Positions 7,497 through 15,886 of a stretch of 64,000 nucleotides of DNA are shown here, piece by piece; the first letter of the stretch is position 1, and the number at the start of each line of letters is the position of its first letter. Both the position numbers and the translations under genes were made by a program. Under the pieces are notes generated by a model. That model did not search any database. It saw nothing but the letters and a program-made list of their open reading frames with translations, and was not told the origin of the DNA. Source of the DNA: Microbacterium sp. RU33B (lineage in GTDB: Bacteria; Actinomycetota; Actinomycetes; Actinomycetales; Microbacteriaceae); the NCBI RefSeq assembly GCF_900155915.1, contig NZ_FTPO01000001.1, positions 1,550,001 to 1,614,000 on the forward strand. Direction: 5' to 3'.

Positions 7497-9278
7497 ATGG
7501 TGAGGCGATCCCGTGGCGAAGACGGTCGGACCGACGAAGAGCGGCAGTCCGACGAAGCGAGCAGGCGCGACTTCCTCAAGCTCGGCGGCCTGACCGCCGC
7601 GGGGTTCGTCGTCGGCGGCGGGATCGGCGCCGCCGCGGGAGCATCCGTCGGCCACACGATCGGCTACCGCGAAGGCGCGGCCGACTATCTGGCTCTCCCG
7701 CCCCGGCGCGAGCCCGGGTTCGACCACGTCGTCGTGCTCATGGGCGAGAACCGCTCCTTCGACAACATGCTGGGGTGGCTGTACACCCCCGAGACCGTTC
7801 CCGAGGGCGAGACGTTCGACGGTCTGGCGTTCGGGAAGTACGCGAACACCGACGAGACCGGACTCACCGTGTCCGCCCACGTGTACGACGGACCGACCGA
7901 CGTCGTGATGGGTGCACCCAACCCCGACCCGGGCGAAGAGTATCCGCACGTCAACACGCAGCTGTTCGGCACGGTCGATCCCGCCACGAACGCCACCGAC
8001 CAGCTGGACTGGATGAAGGCTCCCTACAACGCGCCCGCGACGGGCACGAACGCGACCATGTCGGGCTTTCTCCAGGACTACCGCAACAACGTCACGCGGG
8101 AGCGCCAGGGCAAGGCGCCCACCGACGAAGAGCTCTCGCAGATCATGGGCGGCTTCTCCCCCGAGCAGCTGCCCGTCCTGTCGACCCTCGCCAAGGAGTT
8201 CGCGGTCTTCGATGCGTGGTTCTGCGCGGTGCCGTCGCAGACCTACTGCAACCGCTCCTTCTTCCACGCGTCGACGTCGCACGGGTTCGTCACGAACAAG
8301 CACGGCGGCGGCTACGACAAGTGGCTCGACGCCGATCCGACGCCCACGATCTTCAACCGGCTCGAAGAGGCCGGCATCTCGTGGAAGATCTACTTCGACG
8401 AGATGCAGCTCATCTCCCTCACCGGGGTGATGCACGCCCCCGTACTGGAGAAGTTCTGGCGCACGGGCCGCTTCGGCCACATGAACGAGTTCTACGCGGA
8501 TGCCCGCGAGGGCAAGCTTCCCGCCTACGCGTTCATCGAGCCGCGCATGGTCTACAACCACAACGACTTCCACCCGCCGTTCGGGGTGTACCGCGCGGGC
8601 GAGGTCGACGGCACCACGGTCTTCGACTCCGCGGTCTCCGACGTGCGGGCCGGAGAGCGTCTCGTCGCGAACGTGTACAACGCGGTGCGCACGAGCGCGA
8701 CGAAGGACGGCTCGAACGCCAACAACACCCTCCTGCTCATCACGTTCGACGAGCACGGCGGCACCTACGACCACGTGCCGCCGCCCGCGGCCACTCCTCC
8801 CGACGTCGACGCCCCCGCGGGCGAGATGGGCTTCACATTCGACCGCCTGGGGGGTCGCGTGCCCGCCATCGCCGTGTCGGCGTACACGAAGGCCGGCACG
8901 ATCATCCACGACGAGATGCATCACGGCGCCGTGATCGCCACCCTGACGCGGCTGCACGGTCTCAAGCCGCTGACGCGACGGGATGCCGGCGCCAACGACC
9001 TCTTCTCGCTCGTCAACCTCGCCGAACCGCGGGACCCCGCCACCTGGCCGCACGTGCATCCGATGTGGCTGCCCGAGAACAGCGCGGAGAACGAGCTCGG
9101 CGATCTCGAGAACGGCAAGCACAAGCACAAGCCGCTGAGCAACCCGGGTCGAGGGCTCCTCGGCCTCCTGCTCGCCCGGTACGGCTCGGCCGACGACGTG
9201 GAGCCGACGAGTTATTCGGAGGCGTACAAGGTCCTCCAGAAGCACGGTCTGGGCCTGTTCTACCCGAAGATCGACTGA
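7497..9278 (+). CDS. Tat-exported phosphoesterase (phospholipase C family)
   Basis: About 593 residues. A twin-arginine signal is visible near residues 25-55: SRRDFLKLGG followed by the hydrophobic stretch LTAAGFVVGGGIGAAAG. The mature part matches the phosphoesterase/phospholipase C family (PF04185 type), with VVLMGENRSFDNMLGW near the start of the domain and LITFDEHGGTYDHVPPP in the metal-binding region; the body has the extended inserts of this group. It would act outside the membrane on phospholipids or phosphodiesters. I chose the ATG at 7497; a GTG at 7476 in frame is possible but places seven extra residues upstream and overlaps the -10 candidate. It separates the TetR gene from the bkd genes and is convergent with bkdC, with only 20 bp between the stops. 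Confidence 0.85.
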   Translation: MVRRSRGEDGRTDEERQSDEASRRDFLKLGGLTAAGFVVGGGIGAAAGASVGHTIGYREGAADYLALPPRREPGFDHVVVLMGENRSFDNMLGWLYTPETVPEGETFDGLAFGKYANTDETGLTVSAHVYDGPTDVVMGAPNPDPGEEYPHVNTQLFGTVDPATNATDQLDWMKAPYNAPATGTNATMSGFLQDYRNNVTRERQGKAPTDEELSQIMGGFSPEQLPVLSTLAKEFAVFDAWFCAVPSQTYCNRSFFHASTSHGFVTNKHGGGYDKWLDADPTPTIFNRLEEAGISWKIYFDEMQLISLTGVMHAPVLEKFWRTGRFGHMNEFYADAREGKLPAYAFIEPRMVYNHNDFHPPFGVYRAGEVDGTTVFDSAVSDVRAGERLVANVYNAVRTSATKDGSNANNTLLLITFDEHGGTYDHVPPPAATPPDVDAPAGEMGFTFDRLGGRVPAIAVSAYTKAGTIIHDEMHHGAVIATLTRLHGLKPLTRRDAGANDLFSLVNLAEPRDPATWPHVHPMWLPENSAENELGDLENGKHKHKPLSNPGRGLLGLLLARYGSADDVEPTSYSEAYKVLQKHGLGLFYPKID

Positions 9279-9298
9279 ACGCCGGGTCCTCACCCTCC

Positions 9299-10666
9299 TC
9301 AGCGCAGCAGCATCGCTCTCCCCGGCTCGGCGAGCACGCCCGCGACGTCGGTCATGAACCGCGCGCCCTGCTGGCCGTCGACCAGGCGGTGGTCGAACGA
9401 CAGACTCAGCGTCATGACGTCGCGCAGCGCGATCTCTCCGCGGTGCTCCCACGGCTGACGACGCACAGCCCCGAGCGCGAGGATGCCCGCCTCCCCCGGA
9501 TTGATGATCGGGGTTCCCGCGTCCACGCCGAAGACGCCCACGTTGGTGATCGAGAACGTGCCGCCGGTCATGTCGACCGGCGACGTCTTGCCGGCGCGGG
9601 CCGTCTCGGCGAGCGCGCCGATCGCGTCGGCCAGCTCCACCAGGGTCATCGCGTCGGCGTCGCGGATCACCGGGACCAGCAGGCCGCGCGGGGTCGCCGC
9701 AGCGATGCCGAGGTCGACATAGTGGTGCTCGACGATCTCTCCGGCCTCGGCGTCCCACTTCGAGTTGAGGCTCGGCGTCTGCGAGAGCGCGAGGCACACG
9801 GCCTTCGCTGCGACCGCCATGATGCCGATCCGGTGGCCCTGGAGAGCGCGGTCCGCCTTCAGCGACGCGACGAGCTCCATGGCCGGAGTGACGTCGACGG
9901 TCAGGAACGTCGTGACGTGGGGAGCCGTGAAGGCGCTGCGCACCATCGCCTCGGCCGTCGCCTTGCGCACGCCGCGGATCGGCGTCCGGGTGGTCCGCTC
10001 CCCCGCCGGCGGGAACAGCGGGACGGTCGAGTCCGACTCGGCAGCGGACGCCGGTGCCGCGGTCGCCCCGACGCGCTCGGCATAGGCCTGGACGTCGGCA
10101 CGCGTGATGAGGCCCGCCTCACCCGTGCCTTCGACGAGCGCCAGCTCGACGCCGAGCTCCTTCGCGAGCTTGCGGACCGGCGGCGTGGAGCGCGGCCGCT
10201 CGAGCACGACGTCGGCGACGTCGGGTGTCGTGATCACATCGTGCGGAGCGGCCTCGAGCACGGCCGTGTCGGCCGGACGATCGGCCACCGCGACGGCGCG
10301 GCTGCGCCGCTGCGGGCGAGCCGACGAACGCGGCGCCGCGCCGTACCCGACGAGATTCGGCTGGGCTTTCTCCTCCTCGTCCGGAGCAGCGTCGGCCTGC
10401 GCGGCCGCCGGCGCGGACGGCGCATCGCCGGCGATGTCGAACGCGATGAGCACCGCGCCGACCTCGACGACGTCGCCCGCCCGGGCATGGAGCTTGGACA
10501 CCGTGCCCGCGTGCGGAGACGGGAGCTCGACGATGGCCTTGGCGGTCTCGACCTCGGCGATCGTCTGGTTCAGGGCGATCTCGTCGCCCTCGGCGACCAG
10601 CCACTGCACGAGCTCGGCCTCGGGCAGTCCTTCGCCGAGGTCGGGGAGGCGGAACTCCTGGATCAT
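9299..10666 (-). CDS. bkdC: Branched-chain 2-oxoacid dehydrogenase E2 (dihydrolipoyl acyltransferase)
   Basis: A 455-residue E2 with one N-terminal lipoyl domain (FRLPDLGEGLPEAELVQW; lipoyl lysine in ETAKAIVELPSP), an alanine/proline-rich linker, a peripheral subunit-binding domain (VRKLAKELGVELALVEGTG, then ADVQAYAERV) and a C-terminal catalytic acyltransferase domain containing SFDHRLVDGQQGARF with the HxxxDG catalytic motif. It transfers the branched acyl group from E1 to CoA. Its ATG overlaps the E1 beta TGA (ATGA). No E3 (lipoamide dehydrogenase) gene is in the window, so E3 is presumably shared with other complexes. Confidence 0.92.
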   Translation of the reverse strand: MIQEFRLPDLGEGLPEAELVQWLVAEGDEIALNQTIAEVETAKAIVELPSPHAGTVSKLHARAGDVVEVGAVLIAFDIAGDAPSAPAAAQADAAPDEEEKAQPNLVGYGAAPRSSARPQRRSRAVAVADRPADTAVLEAAPHDVITTPDVADVVLERPRSTPPVRKLAKELGVELALVEGTGEAGLITRADVQAYAERVGATAAPASAAESDSTVPLFPPAGERTTRTPIRGVRKATAEAMVRSAFTAPHVTTFLTVDVTPAMELVASLKADRALQGHRIGIMAVAAKAVCLALSQTPSLNSKWDAEAGEIVEHHYVDLGIAAATPRGLLVPVIRDADAMTLVELADAIGALAETARAGKTSPVDMTGGTFSITNVGVFGVDAGTPIINPGEAGILALGAVRRQPWEHRGEIALRDVMTLSLSFDHRLVDGQQGARFMTDVAGVLAEPGRAMLLR

Positions 10667-11676
10667 GACGAGACTCCCGTCATCGAGTTCGGTCGGTCCA
10701 GGACCCGGTCGACGGCACCGAGCACCCGATCGAGATCGGGCAGGTGGTGCTTCTCGAGCTTCGCGGGAGGGTACGGGATGTCATGCCCCGTCACGCGCAC
10801 CGGTGCCGCCTCGAGGTAGTGGAAGCACTTCTCCGTCACGCTGGCGATCAGCTCGGCACCGACCCCCGCCTCGCGGGCGGCTTCGTGGGTCACCACGACG
10901 CGCCCGGTCTTGCGAACGGATGCCGTGACCGTGTTGTAGTCGACCGGGGAGATCGACCGCAGATCGATGACCTCGATCGAGATGCCCTCGTCCTCGGCGG
11001 CGAGCGCGGCATCCATCGCCGTGGCGACCTGAGCACCGTACGTGAGGAGTGTGACGTCGGTCCCTGGTCGGGCGACGCGCGCGACCCCCATGGGGGCGGC
11101 GTCGGCCAGATGGGCGTCGAGGTCGACCTCGCCCTTGGAGTGGTAGAGCCGCTTGGGCTCGAAGAACACGACGGGATCATCGGAGGCGATCGCCTGGCGC
11201 AGCATCGTGTACGCGTCCTGCGGATTGGACACCGCGACGACCCGCAGCCCCGAGGTGTGCACGAAGTACGCCTCGGGAGACTCGGAGTGGTGCTCGGCGG
11301 CTCCGACGCCTCCGGCCCACGGGATGCGGATGGTGATCGGCATCTTCACGTTCCCGCGCGTGCGGTAGTGGAGCTTGGCGACCTGGCAGACGATCTGGTC
11401 GAACGCGGGGTAGACGAAGCCGTCGAACTGGATCTCGACGACGGGCCGGTACCCGCGGAACGCGAGGCCGACCGCGGTGCCCATGATGCCCGACTCGGCG
11501 AGGGGCGTGTCGATGACCCGCTGCGCGCCGAACTCGGCCTGCAGCCCGTCGGTGACGCGGAAGACGCCGCCGAGCTTGCCGATGTCCTCGCCCATCACGA
11601 GCACCTTCGGATCGTCGGCCATCGCGCGGCGGAGCCCGGAGTTGATGGCCTTGACCATGGTGAGCTGCGTCATCAT
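10663..11676 (-). CDS. bkdB: Branched-chain 2-oxoacid dehydrogenase E1 beta subunit
   Basis: A 337-residue E1 beta starting MMTQLTMVKAINSGLRRAMA. Typical segments are VLVMGEDIGKLGGVFRVTDG, DTPLAESGIMGTAVGLAFRG and GVGAAEHHSESPEAYFVHTS, followed by the C-terminal VVTHEAAREAGVGAELIASV domain. The first ATG (11676) overlaps the E1 alpha stop (ATGA), the second ATG (11673) directly follows; either is possible. It forms the alpha2beta2 thiamine-diphosphate enzyme with the upstream gene. The subunit could also fit a pyruvate dehydrogenase of the Gram-positive type, but the E1 alpha signature and the Lrp-type regulator favour branched-chain substrates. Confidence 0.9.
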   Translation of the reverse strand: MMTQLTMVKAINSGLRRAMADDPKVLVMGEDIGKLGGVFRVTDGLQAEFGAQRVIDTPLAESGIMGTAVGLAFRGYRPVVEIQFDGFVYPAFDQIVCQVAKLHYRTRGNVKMPITIRIPWAGGVGAAEHHSESPEAYFVHTSGLRVVAVSNPQDAYTMLRQAIASDDPVVFFEPKRLYHSKGEVDLDAHLADAAPMGVARVARPGTDVTLLTYGAQVATAMDAALAAEDEGISIEVIDLRSISPVDYNTVTASVRKTGRVVVTHEAAREAGVGAELIASVTEKCFHYLEAAPVRVTGHDIPYPPAKLEKHHLPDLDRVLGAVDRVLDRPNSMTGVSS

Positions 11677-12785
11677 GCCACCTCGTCGAAGCCCGCGAGG
11701 TACGCGCCGAAGGCGCGGCGCTGCTCGTCGAGGCCGGTGTGGGGCTCGGCGTACACGTTGTCGAGCACGGAGATCGGAGGAGCCGTGACGGCCGAGAGCG
11801 TCGCTTCGCGCACCGCGGCGCCGAGCTCGTCGGCATCCGCGGCGACCGAGGCGGAAAAGTCGTCGCCGAACTCGTCCTGCGAGCGCAGCAGCGCCTCGAT
11901 GCGGGCGAGCGGATCGCGCGCACGCCAGCGCTCGACCTCCTCCTTGTCGCGATAGCGCGTGGGGTCGTCGGAGGTCGTGTGCGGTCCCATGCGGTACGTC
12001 ACGGCCTCGATGAAGGCCGGGCCGTTGCCCTTCCGGGCGTTGTCGATGGCCCACCGCATGGCGGCGAGGCACGCGAGCACGTCGTTGCCGTCGACTCGGA
12101 GACTCGGGATGCCGAAGCCCGGCGCGCGTCCGGCGATCGGGAACTTCGCCTGCACGGCGACGGGCTCGGAGATCGCGTACTGGTTGTTCGTGCACACGAA
12201 CACGACCGGCGAACGGTACGACGATGCGAAGACCATCGCCTCGTTGACGTCGCCCTGGCTCGTCGCTCCGTCGCCGAAGTAGGCGGCGGCGACCTGATCG
12301 GTGCCGTCGAGCTGGATGCCCATCGCATACCCCACCGCGTGGAGGGCCTGCGCGCCGATGATGATCTGCGGCGTCGCGGTGTTGATGTCGTAGGGGTTGA
12401 AGGTCGAGTGCGCTTCGCCGCGCCACGCCAGGACGAAATCGGCGGGTTTCGCGCCGCGCACGTGGTTGACGCCGATCTCGCGATAGCTCGGGAACACGAA
12501 GTCGTCGGAGCGGAACGCGCGGGCCGTGCCCACCTGCACGCCCTCCTGCCCGTTGCACGGGGCCCAGAGACCGAGCTGGCCCTGACGCTGGAGGGCGATC
12601 CCCTCGGCGTCGACGCGGCGCACCAGGACCATGTCGCGATAGAGGCTGCGCAGCTGCGCGGCATCCACGTCCTCCACCCAGCGATCGAGGTCGGGATCGG
12701 CGATCCGTTCGCCGGAGGCGGTGACCAGGCGTGCGACGTCATCGACGTCCACTGCGGGATCGGCCAGGGGGGTCAGGGTGTGCAT
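11673..12785 (-). CDS. bkdA: Branched-chain 2-oxoacid dehydrogenase E1 alpha subunit
   Basis: A 370-residue thiamine-diphosphate enzyme. The ThDP motif runs GDGATSQGDVNEAM to TNNQYAIS, and GPHTTSDDPTRYRDKEEVE corresponds to the phospho-loop region, whose TSDD..xYR form is typical of branched-chain rather than pyruvate E1 alpha. It decarboxylates branched 2-oxoacids from valine, leucine and isoleucine. The ATG at 12785 follows a strong AGGAGGG on the minus strand. It is the first gene of the bkdABC operon, whose promoter and a putative Lrp site lie in the 174-bp gap before the divergent Lrp/AsnC gene. The symbol follows the mycobacterial naming. Confidence 0.92.
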   Translation of the reverse strand: MHTLTPLADPAVDVDDVARLVTASGERIADPDLDRWVEDVDAAQLRSLYRDMVLVRRVDAEGIALQRQGQLGLWAPCNGQEGVQVGTARAFRSDDFVFPSYREIGVNHVRGAKPADFVLAWRGEAHSTFNPYDINTATPQIIIGAQALHAVGYAMGIQLDGTDQVAAAYFGDGATSQGDVNEAMVFASSYRSPVVFVCTNNQYAISEPVAVQAKFPIAGRAPGFGIPSLRVDGNDVLACLAAMRWAIDNARKGNGPAFIEAVTYRMGPHTTSDDPTRYRDKEEVERWRARDPLARIEALLRSQDEFGDDFSASVAADADELGAAVREATLSAVTAPPISVLDNVYAEPHTGLDEQRRAFGAYLAGFDEVA

Positions 12786-12863
12786 CAGTGCGTCCCTCCT
12801 CGTACGGCCCGCCCTCGTGGGGCGAGTCCTGCGTGGGTGCCGGCAGCATCGCCGACGAGGCCG

Positions 12864-12892
12864 ACACTACGTCCGTCTTGCACCTAGCTCAA
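12864..12892 (-). promoter_or_regulatory. Predicted bkdABC promoter
   Basis: On the minus strand TTGAGC (12892-12887) and TAGTGT (12869-12864) are separated by exactly 17 bp, one of the best -35/-10 pairs in the window. The predicted start gives a leader of about 70 nt ending in AGGAGGG. Confidence 0.55.
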
Positions 12893-12920
12893 GCAACACG
12901 GATTCTGTTGAGCATGTTGC
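12893..12920. promoter_or_regulatory. Putative Lrp/AsnC operator
   Basis: GCAACA (12893-12898) is mirrored by TGTTG (12906-12910) and again by TGTTGC (12915-12920). The repeats abut the bkd -35 element and lie just upstream of the regulator gene, fitting autoregulation plus control of bkd. Confidence 0.5.
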
Positions 12921-12945
12921 CAACCCACGAGGGCTCGAGGCCTGC

Positions 12946-12951
12946 TAATCT
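12946..12951 (+). promoter_or_regulatory. Leaderless-type -10 element of the Lrp gene
   Basis: TAATCT ends 8 nt before the ATG at 12960; there is no Shine-Dalgarno sequence. Confidence 0.5.
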
Positions 12952-12959
12952 TTCGCACT

Positions 12960-13433
12960 ATGACTGCCCTCGATCACGTCGACCTCGAGCTCCTCGCGGC
13001 GCTCGCAACCGACCCGCGCGCCACGGTCGTCGCCCTCGCCGAACGCCTCGGACTCTCGCGCAACACCGTTCAGGCGCGCATGGCGCGTCTCGAGCGCACC
13101 GGCGTCTTCCTCTCCTACGAGCGCGCGCTGTCGTCGACCGCGCTGGGGTTCCCCATCGAGGCGTTCGTGCACGTCACGGTGCGCCAGGCGGAGATCCCGC
13201 GCATCACGGCCGAGCTCGCGCGCATCCCCGAGGTCGTGCAGGCCCATGGACTCAGCGGCCAGATCGATCTGCTGGTCCGCGTCGCGTGCCGCGACACGCA
13301 GCATCTGTTCGACACCGACGCGCGCATCCTCGCGATCGAGGGCGTCGAGCGCACCGAGACGTCGCTCGTGATGGGCGAAGTGATCGCCTACCGCGTGACG
13401 CCGCTCATGGAGCTGGCACGACGGGCAGAGTAG
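12960..13433 (+). CDS. Lrp/AsnC family regulator (BkdR-like)
   Basis: A 157-residue Lrp/AsnC protein. The N-terminal winged helix includes LDHVDLELLAALATDPRATV and LAERLGLSRNTVQARMARLE; the C-terminal RAM domain carries VHVTVRQAEIPRITAELARI, VQAHGLSGQIDLLVRVACRD and a final strand region. It is divergent from bkdABC, and this arrangement together with the inverted repeats at 12893-12920 suggests that it controls that operon in response to branched-chain amino acids or their keto acids. The 3' end overlaps the convergent EamA gene by 29 bp. Confidence 0.88.
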   Translation: MTALDHVDLELLAALATDPRATVVALAERLGLSRNTVQARMARLERTGVFLSYERALSSTALGFPIEAFVHVTVRQAEIPRITAELARIPEVVQAHGLSGQIDLLVRVACRDTQHLFDTDARILAIEGVERTETSLVMGEVIAYRVTPLMELARRAE

Positions 13434-14394
13434 CGGCCTCGCCCTTCGGCTCGGTGGACGCGTCCATCCGCACGAGGACGACGCCGACGAGGATCAGCGC
13501 TCCCCCGACGAACTGGATGGGCGCCGGCACTTCGCCCAGCAGCAGCCAGGCGAACCCGAGGGCGAACAGCACTTCGGACAGCCCGACGAACGACGCGATG
13601 CGCGACCCGATCTGGGGCACCGCCATGACACCCAGCGCGTAGCCCAGCGTCGTCGCGACACCGGCGACCCAGAGCAGCGGCATCCACCACGGCACGGTGA
13701 CCCCGGCGAGGGAGATGTCGACCGCCGGCGCGGCGAAGGGCAGGATGCCGACCGCGATGAGGAGGCCCATGAGCGCCGTGCCGGTGAGCAGTCCGCCCGC
13801 GGCGAGGGCCAGCGGTGGGAGATCGTCGCCGGTGCGCTCGGAGATGAGGAAGTACGCGCCCACGCACACCGCCGCCCCGAGAGCCAGCAGGGTGCCGATC
13901 AGATCGAACTCCGCCCCGGCGATGTTCACCACGAGCACGAGACCGCCCATCGCGACGATCGAGCCGACGACGACGAGGCGCGAGGGCGCTCGTCGGGTGC
14001 GGATCCAGGCGTAGACGACGAGAAGGACGGGCGCGAGGTACTGGATCAGCAGGGCGATCGCCACCGGCATCCGCTGCATCGCGGAGAAGAACAGCAGCTG
14101 GCAGCCGGCGACCGCCGTGAGGCCGAAGCCGAGGATGATGCGCCAGTGGCGCCGCAGGAAGCCGCGCTCCTTCCGCATCGCGAGGATGAGCGCCGGCGAC
14201 AGGAGCAGGCCCGAGACGCCCATGCGCACGAGGAGCCCGGCCCCGAGCGACCAGCCCTCTTCGAAGAGCGGCTTCATGAACGGACCGCTGGACGAGAACG
14301 CCAGAGCGGATGCCACCGCCATCACGATTCCGGCCGTGCGGACGGTCTGACCGATCGGCGGTCGGACGACGGTGATGGGTGCGGTGGCAGTCAT
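13405..14394 (-). CDS. EamA/DMT family transporter
   Basis: A 329-residue membrane protein with about ten hydrophobic segments in two EamA repeats, as in the RhaT/YdcZ-like drug/metabolite transporter superfamily. Recognisable features are the repeat starts around AGIVMAVASALAFSSSGPFM and LALGAAVCVGAYFLISERTG, and the end-of-repeat segment VLFALGFAWLLLGEVPAPIQ. It is divergent from a CGNR-type regulator and shares a short intergenic region containing a palindrome (14434-14457), so an effector-controlled exporter is plausible. The substrate is unknown. The gene overlaps the 3' end of the Lrp gene by 29 bp on the opposite strand. Confidence 0.85.
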   Translation of the reverse strand: MTATAPITVVRPPIGQTVRTAGIVMAVASALAFSSSGPFMKPLFEEGWSLGAGLLVRMGVSGLLLSPALILAMRKERGFLRRHWRIILGFGLTAVAGCQLLFFSAMQRMPVAIALLIQYLAPVLLVVYAWIRTRRAPSRLVVVGSIVAMGGLVLVVNIAGAEFDLIGTLLALGAAVCVGAYFLISERTGDDLPPLALAAGGLLTGTALMGLLIAVGILPFAAPAVDISLAGVTVPWWMPLLWVAGVATTLGYALGVMAVPQIGSRIASFVGLSEVLFALGFAWLLLGEVPAPIQFVGGALILVGVVLVRMDASTEPKGEAATLPVVPAP

Positions 14395-14433
14395 GCGGAT
14401 CCGGATGTCAGGGGCGAAACGTGCTTACACTGG

Positions 14434-14457
14434 TGACAGTACCGGTCCGGACTGTCA
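14434..14457. promoter_or_regulatory. Palindrome between the EamA and CGNR genes
   Basis: Perfect 7-bp arms TGACAGT (14434-14440) and ACTGTCA (14451-14457) flank a 10-bp GC-rich spacer. It lies just downstream of a candidate -10 (TACACT, 14426-14431) and abuts the Shine-Dalgarno CAGGAG of the CGNR gene, so binding there would block the rightward promoter. Confidence 0.5.
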
Positions 14458-14466
14458 GGAGTCAAC

Positions 14467-15021
14467 GTGGTTTTCATTCGTGACACACGCCAATCGCTGA
14501 TGGCGGCCGTCTACCTCGTCAACACCCTCCCCGGAGTCGACGACGAGGACCGCCTTCAGACGCTCGACGATCTCGACTCCTACCTCGAGGTGAACCCCTA
14601 CACCGGGGTGATCCGACGCGATGCCGCCGAGCTCGACGCCCTCCGCGGCATCCGTCACCGCCTGCGCGGGCTGTGGGACGCCGATCGCGAGTCTGCGGTG
14701 CCCCTCGTGAACGAGATGCTCGCCGACGGGCCGGCGCTCCCCCGGCTCGTGAAGCACGGGACCTACGACTGGCACATCCACGCCACGGCCGACGATGATC
14801 CGCTGGCCACCCGCGTGCTCGTGGAGGCGGCGATGGCGTTCGTCGACGTGATCCGCGCTGACGAGTACGACCGCGTGCGGGTGTGCTCGGCCGACGACTG
14901 CAACAGCGTCTACATCGACTACTCGCGCAACGGCTCCAAGCGCTACTGCGACGAGGGCAACTGCGGCAACCGTATGAACGTCAACGCGTACCGTGCTCGG
15001 AGGGCCCGAGAAAGCGTCTGA
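14467..15021 (+). CDS. CGNR zinc-finger (ABATE family) regulator
   Basis: A 184-residue protein of the ABATE/CGNR family. The C-terminal zinc finger shows C-x4-C twice, CSADDC and YCDEGNCGNRMNVNAYRARR, including the name-giving CGNR. The N-terminal part (VFIRDTRQSLMAAVYLVNTL onward) is the stress-response ABATE-type domain. Such proteins are thought to be DNA-binding regulators. The GTG at 14467 follows CAGGAG by 6 nt. It is divergent from the EamA exporter, with a palindrome in the 72-bp gap, which suggests local control of exporter and self. The last 41 bp overlap the convergent hydrolase gene. Confidence 0.82.
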   Translation: MVFIRDTRQSLMAAVYLVNTLPGVDDEDRLQTLDDLDSYLEVNPYTGVIRRDAAELDALRGIRHRLRGLWDADRESAVPLVNEMLADGPALPRLVKHGTYDWHIHATADDDPLATRVLVEAAMAFVDVIRADEYDRVRVCSADDCNSVYIDYSRNGSKRYCDEGNCGNRMNVNAYRARRARESV

Positions 15022-15880
15022 TCGCGTCGGCCGCCGGCGCCGGGGTCTCGTAGTGGATGAGGTGACCCACGCCCTCGATCTCCACGATCTCGGCGTCGGG
15101 GAACAGGGTCGCGAGGTGACGCTCGGCCTCGATGGGCGTGATGTCGTCCTGCACGGCGGCGATCAGGAGCGTCGGTGTCTCGATGCGCGGCGCGAACGCG
15201 CGCACGTCGTTCGACACGCTCGTGACGAACGCATCGTGCAGCACGTCGCGGTCCGCGAAGCGGGAGAAGTACGTGTCGTGCTGATCGTGCACGAAGCGGC
15301 GGAGCTCGGCGTCCTTCGTCTTCGTCATCGACGTGCTCATCACGCGCACGATGAGGCCGCTGCGGAGCACAGCGTCACCGACGGACTTCGGCAGCGCGGC
15401 ACCGGCCCAGTAGTAGAACACCGCGAGACGCGTCAGGATGCCCCGCGGACCCTCGAGCGCGGGCGCTCCGATCGGGTTCACGAGGATGAGCTTCGGCGTG
15501 CGGAGCCCCTCGGCGACCGCGGCGGATGACACGATCGATCCGAACGAGTGACCGAGGATGACGGCATCCGGCGCGGCGCTCGCCGCGAAGGCGCGCAGCC
15601 ACTCCGCGTAGAGGTCGAGGTCGTGGGTGCGCCCGGGGACGGGGGGCGTCTCCCCGAATCCGGGGAGGTCGGGCATCACGAACCGCACGTCGGGGAGGTG
15701 GGCGACGACGGGTTCGAGACCGTGGTGCTCGCCGCGGAATCCGTGCACGGCGAGGACCGTGTGCGCGGCATCGGCGGGGCCGTACACCCAGTACGCGGTC
15801 GTTCCGCCGAGCACCTCGAGCTCGAACCGCTCGACCGGGATGGCGGCGAGCTTCTCGGCGTACGGGTTCGCGACGGGCAT
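14981..15880 (-). CDS. Alpha/beta hydrolase
   Basis: A 299-residue alpha/beta-hydrolase. It has the oxyanion-hole strand VLAVHGFRGEHHG, a PDLPGFGETPP turn typical of haloalkane dehalogenase/epoxide hydrolase-like folds, the nucleophile elbow VILGHSFGSI, a late DDITP aspartate region and the catalytic histidine in VEGVGHLIHYE. The substrate cannot be predicted. The ATG at 15880 has TAGAAT ending 6 nt upstream and no Shine-Dalgarno, so the mRNA is probably leaderless. The 3' end runs 41 bp into the convergent CGNR gene. Confidence 0.82.
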   Translation of the reverse strand: MPVANPYAEKLAAIPVERFELEVLGGTTAYWVYGPADAAHTVLAVHGFRGEHHGLEPVVAHLPDVRFVMPDLPGFGETPPVPGRTHDLDLYAEWLRAFAASAAPDAVILGHSFGSIVSSAAVAEGLRTPKLILVNPIGAPALEGPRGILTRLAVFYYWAGAALPKSVGDAVLRSGLIVRVMSTSMTKTKDAELRRFVHDQHDTYFSRFADRDVLHDAFVTSVSNDVRAFAPRIETPTLLIAAVQDDITPIEAERHLATLFPDAEIVEIEGVGHLIHYETPAPAADAIRRFLGPSEHGTR

Positions 15881-15886
15881 CGTCCG

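Noticed and set aside
6858..9797. A ~980-codon open frame on the minus strand across tetR, the phosphoesterase and bkdC
   Set aside because: Arginine/glycine/histidine-rich translation with no family features; it is the antisense of well-supported genes. Long spurious frames are expected at ~70% GC.
9299..12785. The E1/E2 genes as pyruvate dehydrogenase
   Set aside because: The TSDD..xYR region in E1 alpha, the Lrp-type regulator and the acyl-CoA operon nearby favour the branched-chain enzyme, although pyruvate use is not excluded.
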